Assembly (NCBI GenBank): GCA_963820095.1
Contig: CAWFZA010000008.1
Coordinates: 310,001-374,000 of the forward strand
Reading direction: 5' to 3'
DNA: 64,000 bases
Source of the DNA: Roseiarcus sp963820095
GTDB lineage: Bacteria; Pseudomonadota; Alphaproteobacteria; Rhizobiales; Beijerinckiaceae
In this document: positions 19,874-29,138 of the stretch, piece by piece
How the letters are laid out: each line of letters starts with the position of its first letter
How positions within the stretch are numbered: position 1 is the stretch's first letter
The notes under the pieces: model-generated
The model's database searches: none
The model's input: the letters and a program-made list of their open reading frames with translations, nothing else
Told to the model about the DNA's origin: nothing
Made by a program: the position numbers and the translations under genes

Positions 19874-20635
19874 GCCTTGAGCGCCTCCCGATGCGCTTCA
19901 ACGAAGTCGGCCAAACTCTCGAAGCGAAAGTCGTACCTAGGCATCTTGGCGAGAGCCATGGTCGCGCCGGAGCCCTCCTGGCCGTGGCGCCGGTGAATCC
20001 AGCACGATGTGAGCCCCTGCTCGTTCGCCGGCCCGTGATCATGGAAGAGGCTCTCGGCGGTGTGCAGGACCTCATCCTTCTCAATCCGGAGCGTCTTGAG
20101 CTTGGCGAGCATGTAGTCGAAGTTGCGAGCAGAGGGCTTGTATGAGCCGCAATCCTCGGCGGTATAGACGGCGTCGAAATCGACCCCGAGCTTGTGGTTG
20201 CTGAAGGAAAAGCTCTCGTTATCCACGTTCGACAGGATGGCCAGTTTGTAATGCTGCTTGAGATATTGAAGCGAGGCGGCGGCGTCGGCGAAGGCCGGCC
20301 AGTTCCGGATCGACCGGCCGTAGGTCACGCAATCGATCCCAGCGGACCGCGACGCCCCATTCCTCGGCCAGGCGGCGATAAACGATCGCGAGCAGATCGC
20401 GATAAAGCTTCGCCGGCGTCTGGACTTGCTGCGAGGATTCGTGGCGCGCGTGCGCTTCGAGAATTTGATCGCGAGAAAGCTTTCGCGACGCTTTGCTCGT
20501 CAGAGGCTTCAAGGCCTCGATCATACCCGATTCCCAGTCGATCAGCGTGCCGTAGCAATCGAAGGTCAGGATCTTGAAATCAGTGAGCGACGCCGCCGAC
20601 TTTGCGCTCGATGCTGCTGAACTGGAGGACGTCAT
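19870..20635 (-). CDS. Haloacid dehalogenase type II-like HAD hydrolase (one frameshift)
   Basis: About 255 residues when read across an indel near 20332. The start MTSSSSAASS at 20635 is followed by HAD motif I FDCYGTLIDWE (nucleophile Asp), motif II ILSNVDNESF, motif III Lys in CGSYKPSARNFDYML, and motif IV HDHGPANEQGLTSCWI. This matches 2-haloacid dehalogenase/glyoxylate-type HAD proteins; the actual substrate is unknown. Span is 3n+1, so one inserted base would explain the break. Its start lies only 13 bases from the tRNA-Ala 3' remnant at 20648-20690, suggesting it was the original neighbour of that tRNA before an insertion. Confidence 0.8.
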
Positions 20636-20647
20636 TGGATGGGCGCC

Positions 20648-20690
20648 GGAGGCAGACGGAATCGAACCGACGACCTCTTCAATGCCATTG
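20648..20690 (-). repeat. 3' half of tRNA-Ala(GGC): probable attachment-site remnant
   Basis: Aligned to the intact tRNA-Ala at 48461-48503, 42 of 43 bases match (mismatch at 20652; 38 consecutive identical bases at 20653-20690). The copy covers the anticodon loop, variable region, T-arm and 3' acceptor strand, and has no 5' half, so it cannot be a working tRNA. It is in the same orientation as the intact gene. A displaced tRNA 3' end at the far side of an inserted element is the classic attR/attL relic of tyrosine-recombinase integration. Confidence 0.75.
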
Positions 20691-20951
20691 TCATGGGCTT
20701 GTCTTCCTGACCGTAGCCCGCCGTCGCTCGACGGCGCCAAATCCCCTTGAACTGGGCCTTTTCCGCTTATCTTGATTTCTGACCATTTCTCCATCCTCGA
20801 TTTTCGGTGGCGATTTTAGCAGCGGACCACCTGCCATGATGAAGTCGAAAAGGCGCGCCATCGACACCCTCGCGCCCGACAAAAGCAATATATCGATTAT
20901 GATACAGTGCTTACTGGCTTCGGGGTAGCCGTCTAGTTCGCACTCGTTGGG

Positions 20952-23648
20952 TCAGATGCTCCAAGGCGGCGAAGCTGAGCGCTTCACATCATAGCGGTCG
21001 ATCGCGTCGGCAACGGCTTGTCGTGCTATGAGGCCCTCCGTCGCGATTGCATCGAGAGCTGCGATCAAGATGTGAAATCGGTCGACTTCGAAGAATGTGC
21101 GCAGCGTTCGGCGCGTGTCGCTGCGCCCAAAGCCGTCCGTCCCGAGCGCAGTGAACCGGGCGTCCAGATAAGCGGCGATCATCTGCGGGTAGGCGCGAAC
21201 ATAGTCGGACGCTGCAATGATGGGCGCGGCGCCTGGCAGGCAGACGGCGAGGTGGCTGACGACTGGCTCATCGAGTGGATTGAGTTGGTTGCGGCGTTCG
21301 ACTTCTCGCGCGTCCCTAGCAAGCTCGGAGTAACTGGTCGCGCTCCAGACTTCGGAGGCAACGTCCCACTCAGCCTCCAGCATCTTAGCCGCTTCGACAA
21401 CTTCAGGAAGGATCGCCCCGGAGCCAAGCAGGCGGGCGAGACGGTTGCCTTTCCTCGAACCATGCGACGCAAATAGGTAGAGGCCCTTGATAATGCCCGC
21501 TTCAACATTCTGCGGTCTCGACGGCTGGTCATAACTTTCATTCATCGCCGTAATATAGTAGAACTCGTCCTTGCCTTCCTCCATCATCGAGTGCACGCCG
21601 TGATTGAGGATCACCGCCATTTCGTAGGCGAACGCTGGATCGTAAGCGCGACAATTGGGGATAGTCGCGGCGATCAAATGACTTGAACCGTCTTGGTGTT
21701 GGAGTCCTTCGCCCGCCAGCGTTGTGCGGCCGGCCGTGGCGCCGATCAGGAATCCACGCGCCCGCTGGTCCGCGGCCGCCCAAATATGATCACCGACGCG
21801 CTGGAAGCCGAACATAGAGTAGAAAATATAGACTGGCAGCATCGCGAGCCCATGGACGCTGTAAGAGGTGGCGGCTGCGACCCAAGACGACAGGGCTCCT
21901 GCTTCGGTGATGCCCTCCTCCAGAAGCTGGCCGTCCTTCGATTCCTTGTAGTACAGCATCGAGTTCGCGTCCTCCGGCTCGTAGAGTTGACCGACCGACG
22001 AATAGATGCCGACCTGGCGGAAGAGATTCGCCATACCGAAGGTTCGCGCTTCGTCCGCGACGATCGGGACGATGCGGGGCCCAAGCGCCTCATCCTTGAG
22101 GAGATTGCCGATGAGACGCACGACCGCCACGGTCGTCGACATTGTCTTTCCCTCGGCGTGAAGGGCGAAATCCCCGTAGGTTTCGAGCGCGGGCGCGGGG
22201 ACTGCGGAAGCCATACGTTGGCGGGCGGGCAGGTAGCCGCCCAGCGCCTGACGCCGGCTGCGGAGATAGGCGAGCTCCGCGCTGTCGTCGGTCGGACGGT
22301 AAAAAGCAAGCGTCTGAACTTGCTCGTCGCTGAGGGGCAAAGCGAAGTGGTCGCGGAAGGCGAAAAGCGCGTCGACGTCCAGCTTCTTCGCCTGGTGAGC
22401 AGTCATCCGGGACTCTCCGGCGCCGCCCATCCCGAAGCCTTTCTTGGTCTTTGCAAGGATGACAGTCGGCCGGCCTTTGGTCGATCTAGCGACCTGGAAG
22501 GCCGCGAATAACTTTTTGAAATCATGGCCGCCCCGCTTCAACCTGTCGATCTCCTCGGAGGACATGTCTGCGACGAGTGCGCGCACTTCCGGGTCCTCGT
22601 CGAAGAAGTGCGCCAGATTGTAAGCGCCGTCCCTCGCGCCGAGCGTTTGGTACTTGCCGTCGACGGTGGCGGCGAAGCGGCGCAGAAGGGCGTGGTTAAC
22701 GTCGCGGGCAAAGAGGGCGTCCCATTCCGAACCCCAAAGCACCTTGATGACGTTCCAGCCCGCTCCGCGAAAGGTCATCTCCAGCTCTTGTATGATCTGG
22801 CCATTGCCGCGCACTGGCCCATCCAGTCGCTGGAGATTGCAGTTTATGATGAAGGTCAGATTGTCGAGTTTCTCGCGCGCGGCAAGCGAGAGGCTCGCGG
22901 TCGATTCCGGCTCGTCCATCTCGCCGTCGCCGAACACGCCCCAAACGTGCCGGCCATCAGTGCCCAAGAGGCCACGGTCGCGCAAGTAGCGCATGAAGCG
23001 TGCCTGGTAGACCGCGCTGATGGGGCCGATACCCATGGAACCTGTCGGAGTTTGCCAGAAGTCAGGCATCAACCAAGGATGTGGATAGGACGAGAGGCCG
23101 GGGTCGCCGACCTCCTGCCGATAGCGCTTCAGCTGCGCTTCGGTGAGCCGGCCTTCGAGGAACGCGCGAGCGTATACGCCGGGGGCGGAGTGAGGTTGAA
23201 AGAAGACGACATCGCCGCCCAACTCGCCGTCAGCGCCACGGAAGAAATGATTGAAGCCGACCTCGAAAATCTCAGCGGCGGAGGCGTAGCTCGCGACATG
23301 GCCACCGAGTTCGCCATAAGCCGCGTTCGCTCGCATGACCATTGCCAAAGCGTTCCAGCGAATGATCGCCGTGATGCGCGTCTCGATTTCGATGTCGCCG
23401 GGAAACGCGATCTGCTTTTCGAGTGGGATTGTGTTTCGGTAGGGGCCGAACGGCAGTACGTCGGGTACGACCCCAAGATCCCTCGCCTTACGGTCGAGCG
23501 CAGAGAGAATGAACTCGGCGCGCCGGCCGCCTGCCATGTGAAAGACGGATTCGAGCGCGTCGAGCCATTCGGTAGTCTCGGTAGGATCGCTATCGCCCGC
23601 AGGGGTCGAATCTTTGCAGATCAGTGTTGGATTGATCTTCTCGAGCAT
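20952..23648 (-). CDS. aceE: Pyruvate dehydrogenase E1 component, homodimeric type
   Basis: 898 residues, the normal length for AceE, the thiamine-diphosphate enzyme that decarboxylates pyruvate and passes the acetyl group to E2. The ThDP/Mg motif runs from WGVFGDGEMDEPES to NCNLQRLDGPVRGNG (about residues 235-280). The N-terminus ETTEWLDALESVF and the AGRTTLAGEGLQHQDGSSHL region are family-typical. Most related organisms use the heterotetrameric PdhA/PdhB, so a lone aceE without aceF or lpd is accessory; it may borrow E2/E3 or act on another 2-oxo acid. It diverges from an Lrp/AsnC gene, its probable regulator, across a 100-base gap. Confidence 0.92.
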   Translation of the reverse strand: MLEKINPTLICKDSTPAGDSDPTETTEWLDALESVFHMAGGRRAEFILSALDRKARDLGVVPDVLPFGPYRNTIPLEKQIAFPGDIEIETRITAIIRWNALAMVMRANAAYGELGGHVASYASAAEIFEVGFNHFFRGADGELGGDVVFFQPHSAPGVYARAFLEGRLTEAQLKRYRQEVGDPGLSSYPHPWLMPDFWQTPTGSMGIGPISAVYQARFMRYLRDRGLLGTDGRHVWGVFGDGEMDEPESTASLSLAAREKLDNLTFIINCNLQRLDGPVRGNGQIIQELEMTFRGAGWNVIKVLWGSEWDALFARDVNHALLRRFAATVDGKYQTLGARDGAYNLAHFFDEDPEVRALVADMSSEEIDRLKRGGHDFKKLFAAFQVARSTKGRPTVILAKTKKGFGMGGAGESRMTAHQAKKLDVDALFAFRDHFALPLSDEQVQTLAFYRPTDDSAELAYLRSRRQALGGYLPARQRMASAVPAPALETYGDFALHAEGKTMSTTVAVVRLIGNLLKDEALGPRIVPIVADEARTFGMANLFRQVGIYSSVGQLYEPEDANSMLYYKESKDGQLLEEGITEAGALSSWVAAATSYSVHGLAMLPVYIFYSMFGFQRVGDHIWAAADQRARGFLIGATAGRTTLAGEGLQHQDGSSHLIAATIPNCRAYDPAFAYEMAVILNHGVHSMMEEGKDEFYYITAMNESYDQPSRPQNVEAGIIKGLYLFASHGSRKGNRLARLLGSGAILPEVVEAAKMLEAEWDVASEVWSATSYSELARDAREVERRNQLNPLDEPVVSHLAVCLPGAAPIIAASDYVRAYPQMIAAYLDARFTALGTDGFGRSDTRRTLRTFFEVDRFHILIAALDAIATEGLIARQAVADAIDRYDVKRSASPPWSI

Positions 23649-23729
23649 ATCGTCACTCCGCCGCCGATCGCCCGATCATAGCGGCCTGGGGACCGCATAT
23701 CCTGCCGAACATTTTGCAAGCGCTCATCT

Positions 23730-23750
23730 ATTCGGTCATATATGCCGAAT
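23730..23750. promoter_or_regulatory. Inverted repeat at the lrp start, candidate Lrp operator
   Basis: ATTCGG and CCGAAT flank a central palindromic CATATATG, giving a near-perfect 21-base dyad that covers the lrp start codon (ATG 23749). A further half-site-like GCCGAA lies at 23704-23709. The position between aceE and lrp suits autoregulation and control of aceE, but binding is inferred only from symmetry. Confidence 0.5.
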
Positions 23751-24261
23751 GAGAAGACTATTGCAGCACAAAGCCGCGGTTGGTCGGCCCGATGCCATCG
23801 ACATTCGAATTCTGGCTGCGCTACAGGACGACGCCAGTCTCACCAATGTCGACCTCGCCAGACAGGTGGGTCTCTCGCCATCGCCATGCTTAGCGCGCGT
23901 CCGAGCGCTGGAGGAAATGGGAGTGATCCTGCGCAGGGTTACCCTCTTGGATCCGGTAAAGCTTGGCGCGAGCGTCAGCGTCTTTATTCAAGTCACGCTG
24001 GAGAAGCAGACCGAAGCGATACTCGAGGCGTTCGAAGCGGCCATGGCGAGCTTTCCGGAGGTTATGGAGTGCTATTTGATGACTGGCGACTCCGATTATC
24101 TCCTGCGTGTCGTTGTTTCCGACACCGTCGCCCTACAGCACTTCATCGTCGGCCAGCTGTGCAAGACGCGTGGCGTGGCCAACATCCGTTCCAGTTTTGC
24201 GCTAAAGCAGGTAAAGTATAAAACGGCGCTTCCGATCCATGAGCTGATTGATCGAAAATAG
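23749..24261 (+). CDS. Lrp/AsnC family transcriptional regulator
   Basis: 170 residues: an N-terminal winged-helix domain (DAIDIRILAALQDDASLTNV, then LARQVGLSPSPCLARVRALE) and a C-terminal RAM ligand-binding domain (FPEVMECYLMTGDSDYLLRV). I chose ATG 23749 (MRRLLQHK) because the upstream in-frame extension runs into aceE and lacks the family pattern. Lrp proteins sense amino acids or related small molecules and usually regulate a divergent gene; here that is aceE. The stop lies 13 bases from the convergent aldo/keto reductase stop. Confidence 0.9.
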   Translation: MRRLLQHKAAVGRPDAIDIRILAALQDDASLTNVDLARQVGLSPSPCLARVRALEEMGVILRRVTLLDPVKLGASVSVFIQVTLEKQTEAILEAFEAAMASFPEVMECYLMTGDSDYLLRVVVSDTVALQHFIVGQLCKTRGVANIRSSFALKQVKYKTALPIHELIDRK

Positions 24262-24274
24262 ATTTGCCGCGTAA

Positions 24275-25301
24275 TCATTGCGGAGTGGGCGCGTCCGGAG
24301 CGATGAGCCCTTGATTTTTTAGGTCTGACCAAAGCGATGTCGGAATCCGATGCCGGCAATGGTCGATGTTCTGTCGGACCTGATCGGGGCTGAACGCGCC
24401 GGGGATGATCGAGGCGACGATAGGATGGGCGCAGGGGAATTGGAGCGCCGCCGACGCGAGCGGCGTCGCATGGGCCGTGCACACCGCCTCGATCTTCCTG
24501 AACTCGATCCATCTCTTCGGGTGTGGCATCCCGGTAGTTGTACTTAGCGCCCGGTGTCGGACCCGTCGCGGTAATCCCAGAGTTGAAGACGCCGCCCACC
24601 ACGACGCCGACGCCGACACGCTGACAATAGGGAAACTCCTCCTTCAGAACATCCTGTTCCATCAGCGTGTATCTGAGCGCCACCAGAAAGAAATCCAGTG
24701 GGACCGCATCGAGGAACCGCGGTATCATCCCCAGTTCGTTAATCCCGGCTCCGACTGCGCGCACGAGACCGTGCGAGCGCAACTCATCGAGGGCCCGCCA
24801 GCCGGAGGTGAAGAGCTGATTGAGATAGGCCGCGACCTTCGCCTCCGTCAGATGGAACCAGAAGTCGAGATCGTGAATGAGCAGGAGGTCGATACGGTTC
24901 ATACCGAGCCGCATCTGTGACTGTTCATAGGACCGCATGATCCCATCGTAGCTGTAGTCGTGGACGTGATCGAAGCGGAGACCGCCCGCCCAGGGTTCAG
25001 ATTGGAACTCGTTTGGCTTTGGCGGCGCGAAGAACCAGCGGCCCACCTTGGTCGACAGAACGAATTCGGACCGCGGCTTCGTGTCAAGGAAACGGCCGCA
25101 TCGAATCTCAGCCAGACCCCGACCGTAATAAGGCGCCGTGTCGTAGTAGCGTATGCCGGCGTCCCAAGCCGCTTTCAGCGTGGCGGCGGCCGCAGCTTCG
25201 TCGACGCGGACGAAGAGCTCGCCTAGCGGTGCGCTGCCGAATCCCAGGCGCGTCAGCTCCACCCCGGACTTTCCGAGCTTGCCCTTATCGAAAGGATTCA
25301 T
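24275..25301 (-). CDS. Aldo/keto reductase, D-threo-aldose (fucose) 1-dehydrogenase-like (one frameshift)
   Basis: About 342 residues when read across an indel near 24510, where PEEMDR should continue IEFRKIEAVCTAHATPLASA. It keeps the AKR catalytic set: Asp and Tyr in YYDTAPYYGRG, Lys in LSTKVGRWFF, His in LLIHDLDFW. Sequence style (FGSAPLGELF, EYDYSYDG-like VHDYSYDGIMRSYEQS) fits the NAD(P)-dependent L-fucose/D-arabinose dehydrogenases that oxidise the sugar to the lactone. It is last in a leftward run with an ADC-like protein, a Gfo/Idh dehydrogenase and a sugar-acid dehydratase, which supports an oxidative pentose/deoxyhexose role. Span 3n+1. Confidence 0.8.
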
Positions 25302-25441
25302 AGGCGTCCAATCTCCAGCTTTTGTTCCATCGTCTTGCGCGCCAAGAAGGGACGTTCACGAAATTGCGAAGATGTCCTTTGATCAGGCATCTCATAGTTA
25401 TTTCGCCTGAGACACGCTCGACATGCGTTCCGACAGCCCGT

Positions 25442-26236
25442 TCAGGTCTTCGCAGCGAGATAGTCGTGAATAATGCGCCCCTGGACGAGCGTGAAGTCCG
25501 CCCGCCAGTACAGACCGTCAAGCATATCGACAACAGGCAGGCGATGAATCGGGGCCTGAGCGTTAGGGCGCAATTCAACGGTGCACGGCCCTCCCCAGCA
25601 TTCGTGCACGTTGACGTTCGCTAGACGACGAGCGGTCAATTGCCGGATGGCTGGAATGCCATCGATGTGATCGACCGCCTTCAAATTGATGTTGAGTGCG
25701 AAATCGAAGTGCCGCGTCAAGCTGTCAAGGCTGTCTGGCCGTTGTTTCGTCGCGATAGTTCCGGTTAATACGTCGATCGCATTGCGCCTAACGATACCGA
25801 CCGTCAGGTCGCCGCGAATTTCGAGCACGGGCTCGCCGAGTTTTTTTGGCTGGCCGTGAACCTCCCGGCCATGCGCAACGCCAACGTCCGACGATAGAAA
25901 CAGATACGGGGAATAAGACCCTGCTACGTCTGTGCCCAACATTTTGCAGCCGACCGACAGGTTGCTCTCGCCATAGGCGCCGAGCCAGTCGACATCATTC
26001 ATGCGGTAAACATGGGCGAGGACGACGTCAGACGTCGGCTCAAGCGGCGGCGGCAACAGTCGCGCCACAGCCGCCTCGTTCGTCCGCCACGCAAGCGTCA
26101 GCACTTCGACATTGCGAAAGTTGAATGGGAAAGGAGGGACCGTAGGCGCATCCCATGGCGTCGAAAATCCCGGCGTCAAGATGTCTTCGACTGTCAGACG
26201 GTCGAGGCCGCCACGGCGCAGGTCCTTTCCGCTCAT
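25442..26236 (-). CDS. Acetoacetate decarboxylase-family protein
   Basis: 264 residues of the ADC superfamily. The motif GQPKKLGEPVLEIRG holds the Lys pair in which ADC forms its Schiff base, and ADC-like core segments (VVLAHVYRMND, YSPYLFLSSDVGVAHGRE) are present. Classic ADC decarboxylates acetoacetate; relatives perform aldolase-dehydratase or other enamine chemistry on 2-oxo acids. Here it is embedded among sugar-acid genes, so it may act on a diketo- or keto-deoxy sugar acid; that is inference. Start ATG 26236 lies 33 bases after the Gfo/Idh stop. Confidence 0.75.
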   Translation of the reverse strand: MSGKDLRRGGLDRLTVEDILTPGFSTPWDAPTVPPFPFNFRNVEVLTLAWRTNEAAVARLLPPPLEPTSDVVLAHVYRMNDVDWLGAYGESNLSVGCKMLGTDVAGSYSPYLFLSSDVGVAHGREVHGQPKKLGEPVLEIRGDLTVGIVRRNAIDVLTGTIATKQRPDSLDSLTRHFDFALNINLKAVDHIDGIPAIRQLTARRLANVNVHECWGGPCTVELRPNAQAPIHRLPVVDMLDGLYWRADFTLVQGRIIHDYLAAKT

Positions 26237-26269
26237 TCCCCCTCCCTAACGAAAGTTTGCCGCAACGAA

Positions 26270-27316
26270 CTAGACCTCCTCAAGGCGGCCTGAATGCGCC
26301 GAACGATAGAGCGCGTCGAGAACCTCGACGGCGCGCATGCCCACCTTCCCTGGCGACTGGTTCTCGACCTCCCGGCCAAGACAAATATCGACAAGGGCGT
26401 TCAACGGCCTTTCACATGTGTAGGCGCCTGCTCCCCTCGGAATTTCGACGACGATATCCTGCTTATCACGCCTCCACATCTCCAGGCGCTCCCGTTCGAG
26501 GTCGAGCATCAGCACGCCTTCCGAGCCGAATATACGCAGATCGATCTGGTTACCCCGATGCTTAGGCGCGGTCGCCGACCCCGAGACCGAAGCGGTCGCT
26601 CCATCGGCGAACTGTACGACCGCGGCATCATAATAATCGACGCCAGTCGGCGACTTGCCGGTAAGAGCGAATACGCGCGCCGGTTCGAGATCAGCGATGC
26701 GGAACAATAAGCCCAACGCATGCACGAGCTGACCCCAGCCATAGCCTCCCGCCCGCCTGGGATCCGCCCACGTAGAGGGCGGGGGACGAAACATGTGCGT
26801 CTCGGTTTCCTTCATGGGCTCGCCAGCGAAGAGATCTTCCAGCGCGGAGGCCATCTGCAGCACGACATGCTCGACGCGGCCGATCCTTCCATTGGCGACC
26901 AGGATCCGCGCCTCGTCGGTCCAGTCCTTGAAGTTCCATCCGTAAGGCACGATCACCTGTTTACCCGCGGCGTCGGCTCTGGCCATCAGGTCTCGGGCGT
27001 CGGCAGTCGTGGTGGTCAACGGTTTTTCCACCAGCAGATGGCAACCTTTGGCCAGGGCGCCCAATGCGTGCTCGTGATGCAGCATGTGAGGCGATGAGAT
27101 GACTACCCCATCCATCGGAACCTGATCCAGCATGGCGCGATAGTCTTCAAAACCGAACGGGATTTCGAATTTGAGTTGCACCTCGGCGAGTTCAGCGGCT
27201 CCAAGGCGATTGACAGCGACGATCGCGCAATCCTTGTTCGCTTTCAACACGGGCAGATGGTTGACGACCGCCCACCAACCGGCGCCGATCACACCGATGC
27301 GCGCCTTCCGAGCCAT
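26270..27316 (-). CDS. Gfo/Idh/MocA family oxidoreductase
   Basis: 348 residues. N-terminal Rossmann fold with IGVIGAGWWAVVNHLP (residues 7-22), the EKP motif in LLVEKPLTTT (~residue 94) and a C-terminal alpha/beta substrate domain (GGYGWGQLVHALGLLF). These NAD(P)-dependent enzymes oxidise or epimerise sugars and inositols. The second gene of the leftward catabolic run; its 210-base separation from the dehydratase gene leaves room for an internal promoter. Substrate not determinable from sequence. Confidence 0.85.
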   Translation of the reverse strand: MARKARIGVIGAGWWAVVNHLPVLKANKDCAIVAVNRLGAAELAEVQLKFEIPFGFEDYRAMLDQVPMDGVVISSPHMLHHEHALGALAKGCHLLVEKPLTTTTADARDLMARADAAGKQVIVPYGWNFKDWTDEARILVANGRIGRVEHVVLQMASALEDLFAGEPMKETETHMFRPPPSTWADPRRAGGYGWGQLVHALGLLFRIADLEPARVFALTGKSPTGVDYYDAAVVQFADGATASVSGSATAPKHRGNQIDLRIFGSEGVLMLDLERERLEMWRRDKQDIVVEIPRGAGAYTCERPLNALVDICLGREVENQSPGKVGMRAVEVLDALYRSAHSGRLEEV

Positions 27317-27526
27317 TCCTCCGCCACCTAAGCTGTCTCGTCCACGTTTAGGTTCACATGCTACGGTATGCGGAACGCGTTGAACATCCCGCGCGACCTT
27401 GACCCAGTAGGGCGCGTCGCATTAGCGTTCCTACCTTCTCCCAGTTGTGCGTGCGGTGTAGCCGCGGCTGAAGTTTGAACCGGTCGGCGAACCGAAGGGG
27501 CCACCCCGCGTTGAGGCCCATTCGTT

Positions 27527-28663
27527 TCACGACGACAGAACCTTTTCGCTGCGGTAACCGTTGACCACCTCCTCGATCACTTCGATCCCGAGACCCGGAC
27601 CGGTCGGCGGATAGACCCAACCCTCCACGTGCTCGAACGGTTCTGTCACCAGATCGTGCTGCATCGGATTGCGCAGGGGCTTGAACTCGAACAGCTTGCA
27701 GGCAGGAGAATTGAAAGAGATCGCCAGACTCGCGGCAGTGACGATCGCCGACGACCATGCGTGTGCGTTGGCCTGCCGACGATAGAATTCACACCGCTCG
27801 GTCACCTTCTTGAACCCGGTGATGCCCTCGGCTCGACCGGGATCGACGCCGATGACATCGACGGTGCCGGTCGCCAAGACCCGTTCAAATTGCTCGAGCG
27901 TCCACTCGCGCTCGCCGTAGGCGATGCGCGTGGTCGTCTTGGCGCGGAGATTGGCGTAGCCCTCGGGATCCCAGGCGCCGAGCGGCTCCTCGATCCATGC
28001 GAGATTGTATTCCTCCATCGCCTTGGCGCGCCGCACGGCGTCGGTGACATCCCATTTGATGGCGATGCCATTGTCGATCATCAGCATCTTGTCGCCAAGC
28101 ACTTTGCGCATCGCTTTGACATAGGCGACGTCGCGGTCGTGATCATAGCCGAGGCGTGCCGAGCCGCGCTTGCCGAAGCCGGTCTTGAGCCCCTGAAGCC
28201 CGGTTGAGACCCACTGGACCGTCTCCTCGGCCATCTCGTGGATCGACTCGTAATGAGCGTGGCACGAAGCAATGGCCGGCAGCCGCTCGTGGACGGGACC
28301 TCCAAGCAAATCGAGCACGCTCCTGCCCAGCGCCTTGCCCTTGAGGTCCCATAGAGCAATGTCGATCGCGGCGACGGCATAGGAGGCGATGCCACCCTGA
28401 TAGCCATACCACCAAGCCTGCTGCTTGTTCTGACGCCACAGCGTCTCGGTCTGGACCGGATCCTTTCCGATCAGGTTCGGCGCCATGCCTTCGATGATGG
28501 CCTTGGCCGCGAAATTGGCCTCGGGGAATTGCGTGATGGACTCGCCCCATCCGACCTGCCCGTCATCGGCTGTGATCTTCGCGAGGCAGAGGTGACGAAG
28601 CGCGTTGAAGTCGTTCGGCTCGGGATAGCTGACCGGTATTGCCTCGACCCTTGCTATCCTCAT
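27527..28663 (-). CDS. Enolase-superfamily sugar-acid dehydratase (mandelate racemase/muconate lactonizing family)
   Basis: 378 residues starting at ATG 28663 (MRIARVEAIPVSYPEPND). It has an N-terminal capping domain and then a TIM barrel. Candidate metal ligands are Asp in LMIDNGIAIKWD, Glu in LAWIEEPLGAWD and Glu in IAYGEREWT; HAWSSAIVTA provides the usual late catalytic His, and GLQGLKTGFGKRG the early Lys region. Members dehydrate aldonic acids to 2-keto-3-deoxy acids. Next to a lactonase, sugar dehydrogenases and rhamnose transport genes, a rhamnonate/fuconate-type dehydratase is likely. Confidence 0.82.
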   Translation of the reverse strand: MRIARVEAIPVSYPEPNDFNALRHLCLAKITADDGQVGWGESITQFPEANFAAKAIIEGMAPNLIGKDPVQTETLWRQNKQQAWWYGYQGGIASYAVAAIDIALWDLKGKALGRSVLDLLGGPVHERLPAIASCHAHYESIHEMAEETVQWVSTGLQGLKTGFGKRGSARLGYDHDRDVAYVKAMRKVLGDKMLMIDNGIAIKWDVTDAVRRAKAMEEYNLAWIEEPLGAWDPEGYANLRAKTTTRIAYGEREWTLEQFERVLATGTVDVIGVDPGRAEGITGFKKVTERCEFYRRQANAHAWSSAIVTAASLAISFNSPACKLFEFKPLRNPMQHDLVTEPFEHVEGWVYPPTGPGLGIEVIEEVVNGYRSEKVLSS

Positions 28664-28673
28664 CACGATACCC

Positions 28674-28942
28674 CTAGTCGATAAAGCCGCGAAACAACGG
28701 CAGGCGTTTGCGGACGTCAACCGTGATGAGGCCGCCGGTCATCGCTTCGCCCATGACGTCAAACATCACGTGTCACAGCAATGGAGAGCGGCTTCGCTGC
28801 CGAACACGAGGGTCGCATCGTTGCCGCCGCTATCGAGGAAATACAGCGGTTCACTATTCTTGTCGATCACATCATCGCCCATCGCGGCGACAGCGGTCGT
28901 CCAGAAGGCGCCTGCGGCCTGGGTCTTCGAGCCGTCGGGCAC
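28674..28942 (-). pseudogene. Possible gene remnant upstream of the dehydratase
   Basis: The ~475-base gap between the dehydratase and the amidohydrolase contains two short minus-strand frames that look like one broken coding sequence. From GTG 28942, 58 codons read VPDGSKTQAAGAFWTTAVAA... to TGA at 28766; a second frame then reads MFDVMGEAMTGGLITVDVRK... to TAG 28674, ending 11 bases before the dehydratase start. The composition looks protein-like, but I do not recognise a family. The rest of the gap (28943-29138) must hold the divergent promoters. Confidence 0.35.
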
Positions 28943-29138
28943 TTACCCCTTCCACATCTTATGAATGACCTGCGTCCGCTTGTTGCACGAGCAAACCCGC
29001 TCGGCTATGGATTGTGACGATAGACTGTCAAGTCGGCGTCATCGAGAGAACTCCGGCATTCATCTCGGAAGTGGTGGGCGCGGGCGGGTCGACAAAGGTT
29101 GCACCTCTCGATAGCCCGTGCCGGGAGGACACGCGGCA

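Noticed and set aside
20648..20690. A second functional tRNA-Ala gene
   Set aside because: Only the 3' half is present; the 5' acceptor, D-arm and 5' anticodon strand are missing.
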